A DNA stretch of 64,000 bases from an uncultured Bacteroidota bacterium (GTDB taxonomy: Bacteria; Bacteroidota; Bacteroidia; Bacteroidales; F082): contig CALDOI010000049.1 in the NCBI GenBank assembly GCA_937912115.1, positions 1 through 64,000 on the forward strand, written 5' to 3'. The translations under genes and the position numbers were made by a program. The notes under the pieces were generated by a model. The model was not told where the DNA came from. It worked only from the letters and a program-made list of their open reading frames with translations, and did no database searches. Below, piece by piece: positions 27,037-36,750 of the stretch (its first letter is position 1; every line of letters starts with the position of its first letter).

Positions 27037-27362
27037 TGTTTGAGATTTAGATTTTGCAAAGTTAGTAATTTACATTCTACACTCAAATTTATATACTTCC
27101 ATCAAATTGGTTTCCGGTTTATACTAAATTAGGACTACAATTAATTTCTATGAAACAAGTAATATTCTATTATTAATATTGGAGAGTATTTGTCCTCTTG
27201 AGCAAAGCGAAAGTTCTCAATTCTGAGCTTAAAGATGCTTCATTACATTACCAACAACTTAGGCGAACATATTGCCACACCCACCGGGTTTTTTTAACCA
27301 GCCTGGTCTGATCGCTAAATTACTCTTGGTATTCAAGATCTGATTACTATTACGTAATATGG
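27037..27362. other. 326-bp intergenic region
   Basis: No gene is supported. It holds the ade promoter at its left end, a weak TTGAG/CTCAA hairpin (27198-27220), and a perfect 12-bp palindrome TATTACGTAATA (27348-27359) just 3' of the GHMP kinase stop. Confidence 0.6.
27057..27087 (-). promoter_or_regulatory. Promoter of adenine deaminase
   Basis: On the minus strand, -33 TTTG (27084-27087), a 19-nt spacer and -7 TAACTTTG (27057-27064) match the Bacteroidota consensus. Confidence 0.7.
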
Positions 27363-28286
27363 TTATAGCACCAACTCATCAAACCTAAAAACAGTACCAA
27401 ATCCCTTATCCTTCATGGTTTTCCTAAAATCACTATCTGGTTCAGGGTTAGTGATTAAAACAAAATCACCACCCCATGCCCCGAGGGATTTAATTGCACC
27501 GGGAAAATCACTAAAATACAATGATTTAACGGTCGTCTGATTAAGAATATACGACATGATTAATTCATGTTCCATCAGTAACGCCTCAAACTCATTCAGG
27601 TTGTTGGATAAAATAATTTCCTTTGTGATCTCAGAAATAGAATCAATATCTTGCGATGAATATTTGCAGTTCTTTCTAAAATTAGAAATACTTTCAGAAG
27701 AGCTTTGCTTTTTGCCAAGATATACAAAGTATAGATTTTCTTTAAAGTCTGGATCAAACTTTGCATCGCTCACATAAATATCATGGGTTAACCGCTGAAA
27801 AAGAATCGGTTCAGAACTCCTTGCACAGGCAATATCATATCCTGATCCCCCAAAGGTAAGATCTAGAAGCTTGTATGGATCAACATCGGCCCAATTTGCT
27901 ATATTTGAAATAAGTGTTGAACTTGTTCCAAAACCATAATCAGGATTAAAATCAAGGTTCGTAACAATATCCAACCCAAAATTATCTTGCAAAAAATCTG
28001 GGGATAAACGTCTTACGGCTAATAGTATTTTTGCTAAACTTGAAGCTAAATCTATATTATCAGTTACTATTACTTCAAGAGATGGTAAACTAAATTCTGT
28101 TGTAAACCATAATCCCTCAGGTTTATTTGCTTTCCAGCGAAGTAACTTATTAACAGTTTGGGTTACTGTTAACGACTGACCTTTATTAATTGGCAAAGCT
28201 AGCGATAGAGCTCCTTCCATCACAAGGTATTCCCCTGTTAGCAGAAGCTTTCCATTGGAACGCCATGTGTTAGGATTGCGGCTCAA
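27363..28286 (-). CDS. GHMP kinase, mevalonate-kinase-like
   Basis: The protein has 307 residues. GKLLLTGEYLVMEGALSLALPI is the N-terminal GHMP motif, and FGTSSTLISNIA (near residue 115) corresponds to the phosphate-binding loop, with Ser/Thr in place of part of the usual GLGSSAA. GSGYDIACA and a late GAWGGDFVL complete the fold. It overlaps HMG-CoA reductase by 4 bp, so it most likely phosphorylates mevalonate or a later mevalonate-pathway intermediate. The exact step is inferred from context. Confidence 0.8.
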   Translation of the reverse strand: MSRNPNTWRSNGKLLLTGEYLVMEGALSLALPINKGQSLTVTQTVNKLLRWKANKPEGLWFTTEFSLPSLEVIVTDNIDLASSLAKILLAVRRLSPDFLQDNFGLDIVTNLDFNPDYGFGTSSTLISNIANWADVDPYKLLDLTFGGSGYDIACARSSEPILFQRLTHDIYVSDAKFDPDFKENLYFVYLGKKQSSSESISNFRKNCKYSSQDIDSISEITKEIILSNNLNEFEALLMEHELIMSYILNQTTVKSLYFSDFPGAIKSLGAWGGDFVLITNPEPDSDFRKTMKDKGFGTVFRFDELVL

Positions 28287-29620
28287 TTTTCTCGAAGGTT
28301 TTCAATAAACTTCTGAACTGCACCATAAGAAACTTTATGAATTACAAAATGCTCAACAGCCATATCTTTTTCATCTTTAGTAGCTTCTATATGATTTAGT
28401 ATATTATACAGGTGCATTTTCATATGACCAATTTGAATGCCTTTTGTTACCAGAGATCGGATGGCTGCGAAATTATTTGCTAATCCCACAGACGCAACAA
28501 TCATCATAAGTTCCTTTGCAGAAGGATTTCCCAGCATTTCCAACGATTGTTTAGCTAATGGGTGAAGAGAAGTTAGTCCTCCAACTGTTCCCAAAGCAAT
28601 GGGTATATTTAATTCATATAAAAATTTTGTGCCAGATAAGGTTACCTTGGTAAGGCTTCTATATTTACCATCGCGTGCCGCATATGCATGCCCTGCGGCT
28701 TCAATGGCACGAAAGTCGTTCCCGGTGGCAATCGCCACGGCATCCACACCATTAAAAATGCCCTTATTATGAGTGGTAGCACGGTACACATCTATCTCGG
28801 CGATTTTTACAGCGGTTTCAAACTTATGCGCGAATTGCTCTCCTGTCATTTCATTATAAATGCCATCAAAATCTTTAAAATCGCACTCAACCCAGGCCTT
28901 TACCAAACAATTAGGTGTATAATTCGATAATATTGACATTATTATCTCAACCTCTTTTTCATCTTCTGAGAAAATTTTATGGGTTTTGAAAAAATCCTGA
29001 AGGGCACTGGCAAACTCTTCAAGGCATGAATTAATAAAATTAGCCCCCATTGAGTCGACAGTATCAAAAGTAACTTTGATTTGATAACTGTTTTCAATTT
29101 CTTCTGTAGTATCAATTAATTCGAAATCAATAATTCCACCACCCCTTTTATCCATATTTTTGGTAGTGTCTTTTGTGGCTCCTCTCAAGTAATATTTAAG
29201 TTCATCAAATACCTTAACAAGTTTTGCTTTCTCTCCACTCCATAAAAAATGTACCTGCCCAATTTTTTCAATATCAACAATTTCGGCTTTAAAACCTCCT
29301 CGTTCCGACCAGAATTTAGAACTGGAAGAGGCAGCAGCTACAACAGAACTTTCTTCGACTACAACAGGGACATGATAGGTGCGACCGTTTACAACTACAT
29401 TAGGTGCAACGCCATATGGGATATAATAATTTGATATTGTGTTTTCGCTAAACTCATCAAAAATCTTCTGCTGCGAATTATCGGTGTGCCAGAAGCTTTT
29501 TAATAGCTCCATCGCCTCCACTTGATTATCCATCAATTCGGAAACAATCTGCACTTTATCTTCTTTCAGAAGTTTTGAAAAACCTCTGATTAGATAATCA
29601 CGTTTTCTTCTTCTTGGCAT
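28283..29620 (-). CDS. mvaA: Hydroxymethylglutaryl-CoA reductase, class II
   Basis: The protein has 445 residues. EESSVVAAASSSSKFW, DSMGANFINSCLE, TTHNKGIFNGVDAVAIATGNDFRAIEA and GTVGGLTSLHPLAK are signature regions of class II enzymes, which reduce HMG-CoA to mevalonate. It heads a two-gene unit with the GHMP kinase (ATGA overlap). A mevalonate route to isoprenoids is known in part of the Bacteroidota. It is cytoplasmic and starts near a basic MPRRRKR. Confidence 0.93.
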   Translation of the reverse strand: MPRRRKRDYLIRGFSKLLKEDKVQIVSELMDNQVEAMELLKSFWHTDNSQQKIFDEFSENTISNYYIPYGVAPNVVVNGRTYHVPVVVEESSVVAAASSSSKFWSERGGFKAEIVDIEKIGQVHFLWSGEKAKLVKVFDELKYYLRGATKDTTKNMDKRGGGIIDFELIDTTEEIENSYQIKVTFDTVDSMGANFINSCLEEFASALQDFFKTHKIFSEDEKEVEIIMSILSNYTPNCLVKAWVECDFKDFDGIYNEMTGEQFAHKFETAVKIAEIDVYRATTHNKGIFNGVDAVAIATGNDFRAIEAAGHAYAARDGKYRSLTKVTLSGTKFLYELNIPIALGTVGGLTSLHPLAKQSLEMLGNPSAKELMMIVASVGLANNFAAIRSLVTKGIQIGHMKMHLYNILNHIEATKDEKDMAVEHFVIHKVSYGAVQKFIENLREN

Positions 29621-29649
29621 TTAACTCTTATTACCTACAATAATTCTAA

Positions 29650-30192
29650 CTACCATTCTTCAACAACCTTTTCAGGTTCTGGTTTCATCTTTTCCTCAAG
29701 ATTACTACTCCAGTTATTAACAAAATCCCTTATTTGTACCAGATACTGATCCCATCTGGGGTCGTACGCCGGATCATTCTTATCAAGCCATTTTTCGACA
29801 GGAATGTTGGTTTTCGATTTAAGTACTATTTCATCAATAATGTAACGATATCTATCGTCTTTCATTTCCACAGTAAAGGTATAGTTAATCATCCCACCTA
29901 TATGCTTTACACTATCCCTATCCCAGTAATAAATTCTAAACCTGTGTCTTCCAACAACTTTCGCGGTCTCACGGTCTCTCACAGAAGTTACCCTCACTGG
30001 GTCTTTATAAGTTGCATTTAACCAATAAATACTTCTCTTAAAAAGCTCATACTTACTGCCTTCCTCCTCAACAACACCTTGAAATTTAACTTTATTGGTT
30101 TCTGTATCAACGGGAATAAATAACTCTTCTTTTACTTGTGCTGATAATTGAATCCCAACAATGAGCAGCACAACTAACAATACATTTTTCAT
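29650..30192 (-). CDS. Secreted DUF4468-like protein (TBP-like fold)
   Basis: The protein has 180 residues. The signal peptide (KNVLLVVLLIVGIQLSAQ) is followed by FIPVDTETNKVKFQGVVE and KYELFKRSIYWLNATYKDP, features of the DUF4468 family found in Bacteroidota envelope proteins. The ATG at 30192 is chosen because the -7 box at 30220-30227 excludes the longer frame to 30222. The function is unknown. A proline/glutamate-rich tail ends the chain. It is 29 nt upstream of mvaA on the same strand, so readthrough into it is possible. Confidence 0.7.
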   Translation of the reverse strand: MKNVLLVVLLIVGIQLSAQVKEELFIPVDTETNKVKFQGVVEEEGSKYELFKRSIYWLNATYKDPVRVTSVRDRETAKVVGRHRFRIYYWDRDSVKHIGGMINYTFTVEMKDDRYRYIIDEIVLKSKTNIPVEKWLDKNDPAYDPRWDQYLVQIRDFVNNWSSNLEEKMKPEPEKVVEEW

Positions 30193-30219
30193 TACTAATA
30201 CTTTTATGTAAAGATGAAG

Positions 30220-30227
30220 CAAAGTTA
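30220..30227 (-). promoter_or_regulatory. -7 box of the DUF4468 gene
   Basis: On the minus strand it reads TAACTTTG. It predicts a leader of about 20 nt before the ATG at 30192. Confidence 0.5.
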
Positions 30228-30316
30228 ATGGAAAATATTAAGTGAAGATATTTCCAATTAAAGATTAAAGAAAAGGGTTTGATCGGTGTTAATACTGTCG
30301 GGCTGTTGTGGTCAGT

Positions 30317-30336
30317 TTTTCGGGTTCACCCGAAAA
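30317..30336. repeat. Hairpin with 8-bp stem and TTCA loop
   Basis: TTTTCGGG and CCCGAAAA flank a four-base loop, directly before a tandem repeat. It has no downstream T run on either strand, so it is not an obvious terminator. Confidence 0.6.
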
Positions 30337-30385
30337 CCATGACAACCCGACAACCATGACAACTCAACAACCAAGATAACCCTAC
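30335..30385 (+). repeat. Tandem repeat, three 17-bp units
   Basis: Units start at 30335, 30352 and 30369. The first two share AACCATGACAAC and the third is degenerate (AACCAAGATAAC). The 289-bp gap 30223-30511 has no gene. Confidence 0.7.
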
Positions 30386-30451
30386 CTACCCACTCCCAAC
30401 TTAGTATTATTCTAAATTGGAAATAACCAAAACACACATTCATTTCTTTGC

Positions 30452-30459
30452 TATATTTG
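30452..30459 (+). promoter_or_regulatory. -7 box of the sdhCAB operon
   Basis: TATATTTG matches TAnnTTTG and lies 52 nt before the sdhC ATG. No clear -33 box is seen. Confidence 0.45.
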
Positions 30460-30511
30460 TGGTCAATTTGAAATAACGAGTTTAAATTTTAACGTTTAAA
30501 TCATTAATATT

Positions 30512-31186
30512 ATGAGTGTTATGTATTCTTCAATCACCAAAAAGATATGGATGTCGTTGATGGGATTATTCCTAATGACATTTTTGGTGGTTCACTTGGG
30601 CATTAATTTATTGCTCTTGTTCGATCCCACTCGGGAATTGTTCAATGTAGTTGCCCATTTTATGGGAACAAATCCCATTATTCAAATTTTTCAATGGGTT
30701 CTTTTTGCTGGATTTGCCATTCATATTGTACTTGGCATAACCCTCCAAATTCAAAACTGGATTGCCCGTCCAAAGGGATATAAGGTGAAGGCATCATCTG
30801 AGGATTCATTCTTCTCGAAGTACATGATACACACCGGGGTAATAATTATGGTATTCCTGGGTATTCATTTTGCAAATTTCTTTTTTAAGGCAAAAATTTT
30901 TCACAGCATACCTGAGTTTATCTTAAACGGTGTTAATACCGGAATGGAAGACATGGGTATTCTTGTAATGGAATTATTTCAACTCCCCGAATATGTAGTT
31001 GGATATATAATTGCTTTACTCATCCTTGGTTTCCATCTTGATCATGCCTTTCAATCGGCATTTCAATCACTAGGGTTAAATCATAAGAAATACACACCTT
31101 TCATAAAAGGTTTAGGACATATTTATTCAATTGTAATCACACTTGGATATATCATTATTCCTCTGTTTATTTACTTTACAAAATAG
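30512..31186 (+). CDS. sdhC: Succinate dehydrogenase cytochrome b subunit
   Basis: The protein has 224 residues with five hydrophobic helices carrying several His residues that could bind haem ([40 protein letters not shown]). This is the single-anchor, B-type form (SdhC without SdhD) typical of Bacteroidota. It anchors SdhA and SdhB and passes electrons to or from the quinone pool. It is first in sdhCAB, 5 nt before sdhA. Confidence 0.93.
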   Translation: MSVMYSSITKKIWMSLMGLFLMTFLVVHLGINLLLLFDPTRELFNVVAHFMGTNPIIQIFQWVLFAGFAIHIVLGITLQIQNWIARPKGYKVKASSEDSFFSKYMIHTGVIIMVFLGIHFANFFFKAKIFHSIPEFILNGVNTGMEDMGILVMELFQLPEYVVGYIIALLILGFHLDHAFQSAFQSLGLNHKKYTPFIKGLGHIYSIVITLGYIIIPLFIYFTK

Positions 31187-31191
31187 AAGAT

Positions 31192-33138
31192 ATGACAAAG
31201 CTAGATTCAAAAATTCCAGCCGGCCCATTGGCCGATAAATGGACAAATTATAAAGCACACCAAAACCTGGTTAACCCTGCCAATAAACGTAAAATCGACG
31301 TTATTGTAGTTGGTACAGGCTTAGCAGGTGGTGCAGCAGCTGCAAGTCTTTCAGAACTTGGATTCAATGTAAAGGTATTCTGTATTCAGGATAGCCCGCG
31401 TCGAGCGCATAGTATTGCTGCTCAGGGCGGAATAAATGCTGCCAAAAATTATCCCAACGATGGCGATAGCATCTACCGATTATTTTACGATACCGTAAAA
31501 GGTGGCGACTACCGTGCCCGTGAAGCTAATGTTTACCGACTTGCCGAAGTAAGTAACAATATTATCGACCAATGCGTTGCGCAGGGTGTTCCTTTTGCTC
31601 GTGAATATGGTGGATTACTCGATAACCGCTCCTTTGGAGGGGCACTTGTTTCACGGACTTTTTACGCACGTGGACAAACCGGTCAGCAACTATTACTCGG
31701 TGCATATAGTGCTTTAAGTAAAGAAATAAACAAAGGTTCTGTTAAGATGTACACCCGTCGTGAGATGATGGATGTTGTTAAAATAGATGGCATAGCCAGG
31801 GGAATTATTGTTAGAGATCTGGTAACCGGTAAACTTGAACGTCATGGTGCTCATGCAGTTCTATTGGCAACCGGAGGATATGGCAATGTATTTTTCCTAT
31901 CAACAAATGCAATGACTTCAAACGGAAGTGCTGCATGGAAAGCATATAAACGTGGTGCATTTTTTGGTGATCCTAGTTTTGTGCAAATTCATCCAACTTG
32001 TATCCCTGTTCATGGCGACTACCAAAGTAAACTAACTCTGATGAGCGAAAGTTTACGTAATGATGGTAGAATATGGGTTCCAAAGAAAAAGGAAGATGCC
32101 GAAGCCATCCAAAAGGGAAATCTATCACCTGTAAAAATACCTGAAGAAGATAGGGATTATTATCTTGAAAGAAGATACCCCGCCTTTGGAAACCTAGTTC
32201 CACGTGATGTTGCATCACGAGCTGCAAAAGAACGTTGCGATGAAGGCTATGGCGTTGGTAATACTGGTCTTGCTGTTTATCTTGATTTTAAAGATGCAAT
32301 AAATCGTTTGGGCAAACATGTTATTGAAGCACGTTATGGAAATCTTTTCCAGATGTACGAAAAAATAGTAGATGAAAATCCATACGAAACTCCAATGATG
32401 ATATACCCTGCGATCCACTACACTATGGGTGGAATTTGGGTTGATTACGAACTACAAAGTACAGTGCCCGGGTTGTTTGTGGGTGGTGAGGCTAACTTCT
32501 CCGATCACGGAGCCAACCGTCTTGGGGCATCTGCATTAATGCAAGGATTATCCGATGGATATTTTGTTCTTCCTTACACAATGCAAAATTATCTTGCTGA
32601 CCAGATTGGTGTTCCTCATTTTTCAACAGATACTCCTGAGTTTAACGAAACTGAAAAAGATGTTCAGGATACAATCGATAAGCTTTTTGCCGTTAAGGGA
32701 AATAAAAGTGTTGACACATTCCATAAAAAACTTGGTTTAATTATGTGGGATTTCGTTGGAATGGCTCGAAACAAAGAAGGTCTTGAAAAAGCAATAATTG
32801 AAATAAAAATGTTACGTAAGGAGTTTTGGCAAAACGTAAGTGTTCCTGGTGAAAAAATTGGAATGAATGTGGAACTTGAGAAAGCTCTAAGAGTTGCTGA
32901 TTTTCTGGAACTTGGTGAACTAATGGCTCGCGATGCTTTACATCGTAATGAGTCGTGCGGTGGCCACTTCCGTGATGAATATAAAACCGAAGAAGGTGAA
33001 GCTTTGCGTGATGATAAAAATTTCATGTTTGTTTCAGCCTGGGAATATACAGGAACTGATAAGGAGCCAATTCTACACAAAGAACCGCTTGTTTACGAAA
33101 ACATTGAGGTAAAACAACGTAACTACAAAACAGCTTAA
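31192..33138 (+). CDS. sdhA: Succinate dehydrogenase / fumarate reductase flavoprotein subunit
   Basis: The protein has 648 residues. The FAD-binding [17 protein letters not shown], the flavin-attachment motif [22 protein letters not shown], the substrate-site [22 protein letters not shown] and the C-terminal [13 protein letters not shown] are all present. It oxidises succinate to fumarate, or the reverse; the direction cannot be read from sequence. It sits between sdhC and sdhB on one mRNA. Confidence 0.97.
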   Translation: MTKLDSKIPAGPLADKWTNYKAHQNLVNPANKRKIDVIVVGTGLAGGAAAASLSELGFNVKVFCIQDSPRRAHSIAAQGGINAAKNYPNDGDSIYRLFYDTVKGGDYRAREANVYRLAEVSNNIIDQCVAQGVPFAREYGGLLDNRSFGGALVSRTFYARGQTGQQLLLGAYSALSKEINKGSVKMYTRREMMDVVKIDGIARGIIVRDLVTGKLERHGAHAVLLATGGYGNVFFLSTNAMTSNGSAAWKAYKRGAFFGDPSFVQIHPTCIPVHGDYQSKLTLMSESLRNDGRIWVPKKKEDAEAIQKGNLSPVKIPEEDRDYYLERRYPAFGNLVPRDVASRAAKERCDEGYGVGNTGLAVYLDFKDAINRLGKHVIEARYGNLFQMYEKIVDENPYETPMMIYPAIHYTMGGIWVDYELQSTVPGLFVGGEANFSDHGANRLGASALMQGLSDGYFVLPYTMQNYLADQIGVPHFSTDTPEFNETEKDVQDTIDKLFAVKGNKSVDTFHKKLGLIMWDFVGMARNKEGLEKAIIEIKMLRKEFWQNVSVPGEKIGMNVELEKALRVADFLELGELMARDALHRNESCGGHFRDEYKTEEGEALRDDKNFMFVSAWEYTGTDKEPILHKEPLVYENIEVKQRNYKTA

Positions 33139-33163
33139 TTTAAACAAAGTAAAAAACGGAACA

Positions 33164-33904
33164 ATGGATCTAAAATTGAAAATATGGAGGCAAACCGGTC
33201 CGGATGCCGAAGGTAAATTTATACATTACCCCGTTCATAATATATCAAAAGATGCATCATTTTTAGAAATGATGGATATCCTAAACGAAGAATTAGTTGC
33301 AAATGGCGAAGAGCCTGTTGCATTCGATCACGATTGCCGTGAAGGTATTTGTGGAATGTGTAGCTTATATATAAACGGTCATCCACATGGCCCTGATGAT
33401 TCAATAACCACCTGCCAGCTTCATATGCGTAAATTTAAAGATGGTGAAACTATAGTTATTGAGCCATGGCGAGCTAAACCATTCCCAATTATCAAGGATC
33501 TTATGGTTGATCGCTCAGCGTTCGATCTGATTATTCAGGCTGGTGGTTATGTTTCGATAAATACCGGAGGTGTGCCCGATGCAAATGCTATTCCAATAAA
33601 AAAGGAGAATGCAGATCTAGCAATGGATGCCGCAGCATGTATTGGCTGTGGAGCATGTGTTGCAGCATGTAAAAATGCATCTGCAATGCTATTTGTTTCG
33701 GCCAAGGTTAGTCAATTTGCTCTTCTTCCTCAGGGTAAAGTGGAAGCAAAAAGGCGTGTTGAAAAAATGGTTGCTATTATGGATGATCTAGGATTTGGTA
33801 ATTGCACTAATACTTATGCTTGCGAAGCTGAATGCCCGAAAGACATTAGTGTGGCTAATATTGCAAGGATGAATCGAGAATTTTTTGTCGCAAAAATATC
33901 GTAG
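33164..33904 (+). CDS. sdhB: Succinate dehydrogenase / fumarate reductase iron-sulfur subunit
   Basis: The protein has 246 residues. Three cluster sites are visible: the [2Fe-2S] [10 protein letters not shown] with TTCQLH downstream, [15 protein letters not shown], and [16 protein letters not shown] for the [3Fe-4S]/[4Fe-4S] clusters. It carries electrons from the flavin in SdhA to the quinone site in SdhC. It is the last gene of sdhCAB and is followed by a terminator. Confidence 0.97.
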   Translation: MDLKLKIWRQTGPDAEGKFIHYPVHNISKDASFLEMMDILNEELVANGEEPVAFDHDCREGICGMCSLYINGHPHGPDDSITTCQLHMRKFKDGETIVIEPWRAKPFPIIKDLMVDRSAFDLIIQAGGYVSINTGGVPDANAIPIKKENADLAMDAAACIGCGACVAACKNASAMLFVSAKVSQFALLPQGKVEAKRRVEKMVAIMDDLGFGNCTNTYACEAECPKDISVANIARMNREFFVAKIS

Positions 33905-33922
33905 GTAACAATTAATTTGATC

Positions 33923-33986
33923 AAAATATTATCTAAGAAATTAGATATTTTAGAGGTGGTATCTTAACAAGTTATCACCTCTTTTA
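33923..33986 (+). terminator. Terminator region after sdhB (two hairpins)
   Basis: An AT-rich hairpin at about 33923-33952 is followed by a stronger one (AGAGGTG 33952-33958 with CACCTCT 33976-33982) running into a short T tract. Confidence 0.65.
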
Positions 33987-34059
33987 TGTTATTAACTATT
34001 AAAAATGGAGTCTGCAAAATTAATAATTTCATTACTTTTGAAATCAATAATCAAAACCA

Positions 34060-35214
34060 ATGCAATTCAATTCTATCATTGGTCAGAAAGTTCTGATCAA
34101 TAAACTGATATCCGGTTATAACGACAACCGTGTAGCTCATACTCAATTGTTTTTGGGTAATGAAGGCTCAGGAGCTTTACCTATTGCGATAGCATATGCA
34201 CAGTTTTTGGTTTGCCAACAAAAAACTGAATATGATAGTTGTGGGCAATGTGCATCATGTAAAAAGTTTGAAAAATACGCACACCCTGATCTGCATTTTT
34301 ATTTTCCAACAGCTACCAACCAGTCTGTAAAAAAGGATCCCAAATCGAGCATGTTTTTAACTGATTGGCGTTCACATTTAACCGATAGTAATGCATACAT
34401 CACACTTAATAGTTGGTACGAACATATAGGCATAGGAAATAAGCAGGGATATATCCGTAAAGATGATGCCAATGAAATTATTACAAAAGTTTCGCTAAAA
34501 GCCTACGAAGGTAGTTATAAAGTAGTGATAATATGGATGGTTGATAAGATGAATGAGTCAGCATCCAATAAGCTGTTAAAAACCCTTGAAGAGCCTCCAA
34601 ATAATACTATTCTAATATTAATTGGAGAAAAATATGAACAATTAATTCCAACTGTACGATCACGGGCGCAACTTGTAAAAATTCCCAGATTATCCAATGA
34701 AGATATAAGAAGCCAGTTAATTAACAAAGAAGTTAGTGAGTCAGAATCAGACGACATAGCAATGCTCTCTAACGGAAATTGGAATCTTGCCTTAGAGATA
34801 AAAGAAAATGCAATTGAAACCCAAGCAAATTTTTTAAATTTCAGGAAATGGTTACGTTTATGTTTTCAGCCTAAGGATTATACTGAATTGTTGAAATTCA
34901 ATCAGGAAATGGCAAAGGTTGGTCGTGAAAATCAAAAGAGTTTTTTAAATTACGGATTGGAAGTAATTCATAATTCAATATTACAAAATAATAATCACGG
35001 GAAAAAAGTGAAAAAGGCTGGTGATGAATTAGATTTTACTCAAAAATTTGCCCAATTTATTAATGAAGCCAACCAAAAACAATTATATACCACTTTTAAT
35101 CAGGCAATTTATCACATAGAACGAAATGCGAATGCCGGCATATTATTTTCCGATTTAAGCTTTAAAATTGTAGACCTAATTGCAAAAGGGAGAAGTTATG
35201 CAACTAGTGGTTAG
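34060..35214 (+). CDS. holB: DNA polymerase III delta' subunit
   Basis: The protein has 384 residues in the clamp-loader AAA+ fold. The start FNSIIGQKVLINKL and a zinc-binding CGQCASCKKF are typical. The P-loop is degenerate (LGNEGSGALPIA, no GKT), as in delta' which does not hydrolyse ATP. LLKTLEEPPNNTILILI and TVRSRAQLVKIPRL (the SRC-like region) complete the match. It helps load the sliding clamp. tilS follows 41 nt downstream. Confidence 0.92.
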   Translation: MQFNSIIGQKVLINKLISGYNDNRVAHTQLFLGNEGSGALPIAIAYAQFLVCQQKTEYDSCGQCASCKKFEKYAHPDLHFYFPTATNQSVKKDPKSSMFLTDWRSHLTDSNAYITLNSWYEHIGIGNKQGYIRKDDANEIITKVSLKAYEGSYKVVIIWMVDKMNESASNKLLKTLEEPPNNTILILIGEKYEQLIPTVRSRAQLVKIPRLSNEDIRSQLINKEVSESESDDIAMLSNGNWNLALEIKENAIETQANFLNFRKWLRLCFQPKDYTELLKFNQEMAKVGRENQKSFLNYGLEVIHNSILQNNNHGKKVKKAGDELDFTQKFAQFINEANQKQLYTTFNQAIYHIERNANAGILFSDLSFKIVDLIAKGRSYATSG

Positions 35215-35255
35215 TATCTCATAATAATTAATAATAGAAAAATCAAAACAGAAAC

Positions 35256-36626
35256 GTGATTAAAAGATTTCAAGAATACATTCGACAAAATGGCCTAATT
35301 AATAAAGGTGATGAAGTTTTACTAGCAATTAGTGGGGGAATCGACTCAGTTGTTATGCTAGATTTGTTTGACAAGGCTCGAATGAAATTTGCCATTTCGC
35401 ACTGCAATTTTAAATTGAGAATGTTTGAATCGGATGATGATGAAATGTTTGTCAGGCAATTGGCACATAAATACAATGTTGATGTATTTGTAAATTGGTG
35501 CAATACTAAAGATTACGCAAAAACCAATAAACTATCTATACAAGAAGCTGCACGTGATCTTAGGTACGCATGGTTTAATCAGGTATGCGCACATAATAGT
35601 TACTCAAAAATTGCTATTGCTCATCATCTGGATGATAAAATTGAAACTTTTTTTATAAACCTTTTTCGTGGAGCAGGATTAAAGGGACTTAAGAGTATTC
35701 CGGTTAGTCGTCAAAATATCATACGGCCTTTATTGTTTGCAACCCGTAAAGATATCGAAGAATACGCAAAAGAACACATGCTCGTATATCGCGAAGATGC
35801 CTCCAACAAAACTGATAAATATCTACGGAATAAAATTCGCCATCATCTTGTACCAATGATGGAAGAAATGTCATCAGGAGCAAGCAACTCTATCATAAAG
35901 AGTATTGAAAACTTAGTTGATACAGATTTATTACTTGATTCCATAAAAAGTGAAAAGCTTCAACAACTCTTTACTACCGACGATATTGGAACAAAAAAAG
36001 TTTCAATAATTGAACTAAAAAAACTGTCCCCTTATAAAATTTGGATGTACCACCTACTTAGTGAGTTTGGATTTGCACGACCAGTAACCGATTCCATTTG
36101 TCAATCACTAGAAGAAGGAAATTGTACCGGGTTGAGATTTAATTCATCCGATTTTGAACTGCTAATTGATCGTGACCAATTATTATTGAGGGAAGTAATT
36201 AAAGAAACATCATCAAAAACCTATGAAATCCCAAAGGATATACCCTATATCACCAAACCTCTTAAAATAAATTTTGAGATCAAAAAGAACTCCGCTGAAT
36301 TTATCTTTAGTGACAAAAAAACAATGGCATTTTTTGATAACGATAGTTTAACATTTCCCTTATCAATGCGTAAATGGCAAACTGGTGATAGAATGATCCC
36401 CTTTGGAATGAGTGGTAGCAAATTAGTTAGCGACATACTGATTGACAGTAAAGTTGACTCTTTTGAAAAAGAGAATGTTTATGTTATTCTTTCCGGCGGT
36501 AAAATAATATGGCTGGTTGGTTATCGTTCTTCTAATGAGTTTCGGGTATCAAAATCAACCACAAAAATTTTTAGCATGGAACTCATTAGCAGTAAGTCAG
36601 GATTTGATCTTGAACTATTTCAGTAA
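35256..36626 (+). CDS. tilS: tRNA(Ile)-lysidine synthase
   Basis: The protein has 456 residues and starts at GTG. The PP-loop SGGIDS (residues 25-30) binds ATP, and HHLDDKIETFFINLFRGAGLKGLKSIP and RPLLFATRKDIEEY are TilS hallmarks, with a C-terminal TilS domain (RKWQTGDRMIPFGM). It converts C34 of the AUA-reading tRNA to lysidine and is essential in most bacteria. No better start is seen upstream. Confidence 0.95.
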   Translation: MIKRFQEYIRQNGLINKGDEVLLAISGGIDSVVMLDLFDKARMKFAISHCNFKLRMFESDDDEMFVRQLAHKYNVDVFVNWCNTKDYAKTNKLSIQEAARDLRYAWFNQVCAHNSYSKIAIAHHLDDKIETFFINLFRGAGLKGLKSIPVSRQNIIRPLLFATRKDIEEYAKEHMLVYREDASNKTDKYLRNKIRHHLVPMMEEMSSGASNSIIKSIENLVDTDLLLDSIKSEKLQQLFTTDDIGTKKVSIIELKKLSPYKIWMYHLLSEFGFARPVTDSICQSLEEGNCTGLRFNSSDFELLIDRDQLLLREVIKETSSKTYEIPKDIPYITKPLKINFEIKKNSAEFIFSDKKTMAFFDNDSLTFPLSMRKWQTGDRMIPFGMSGSKLVSDILIDSKVDSFEKENVYVILSGGKIIWLVGYRSSNEFRVSKSTTKIFSMELISSKSGFDLELFQ

Positions 36627-36750
36627 TTCTGAATGTAAAACACCAATTCTTTCCGGAAAACTAAAAGCAACATTTCATCTTTATAGGATGTCAGAAAGGC
36701 ATGCAACAATAATTAACTAATTTTGCAAATTATTTTTAAGACAGATAAAT

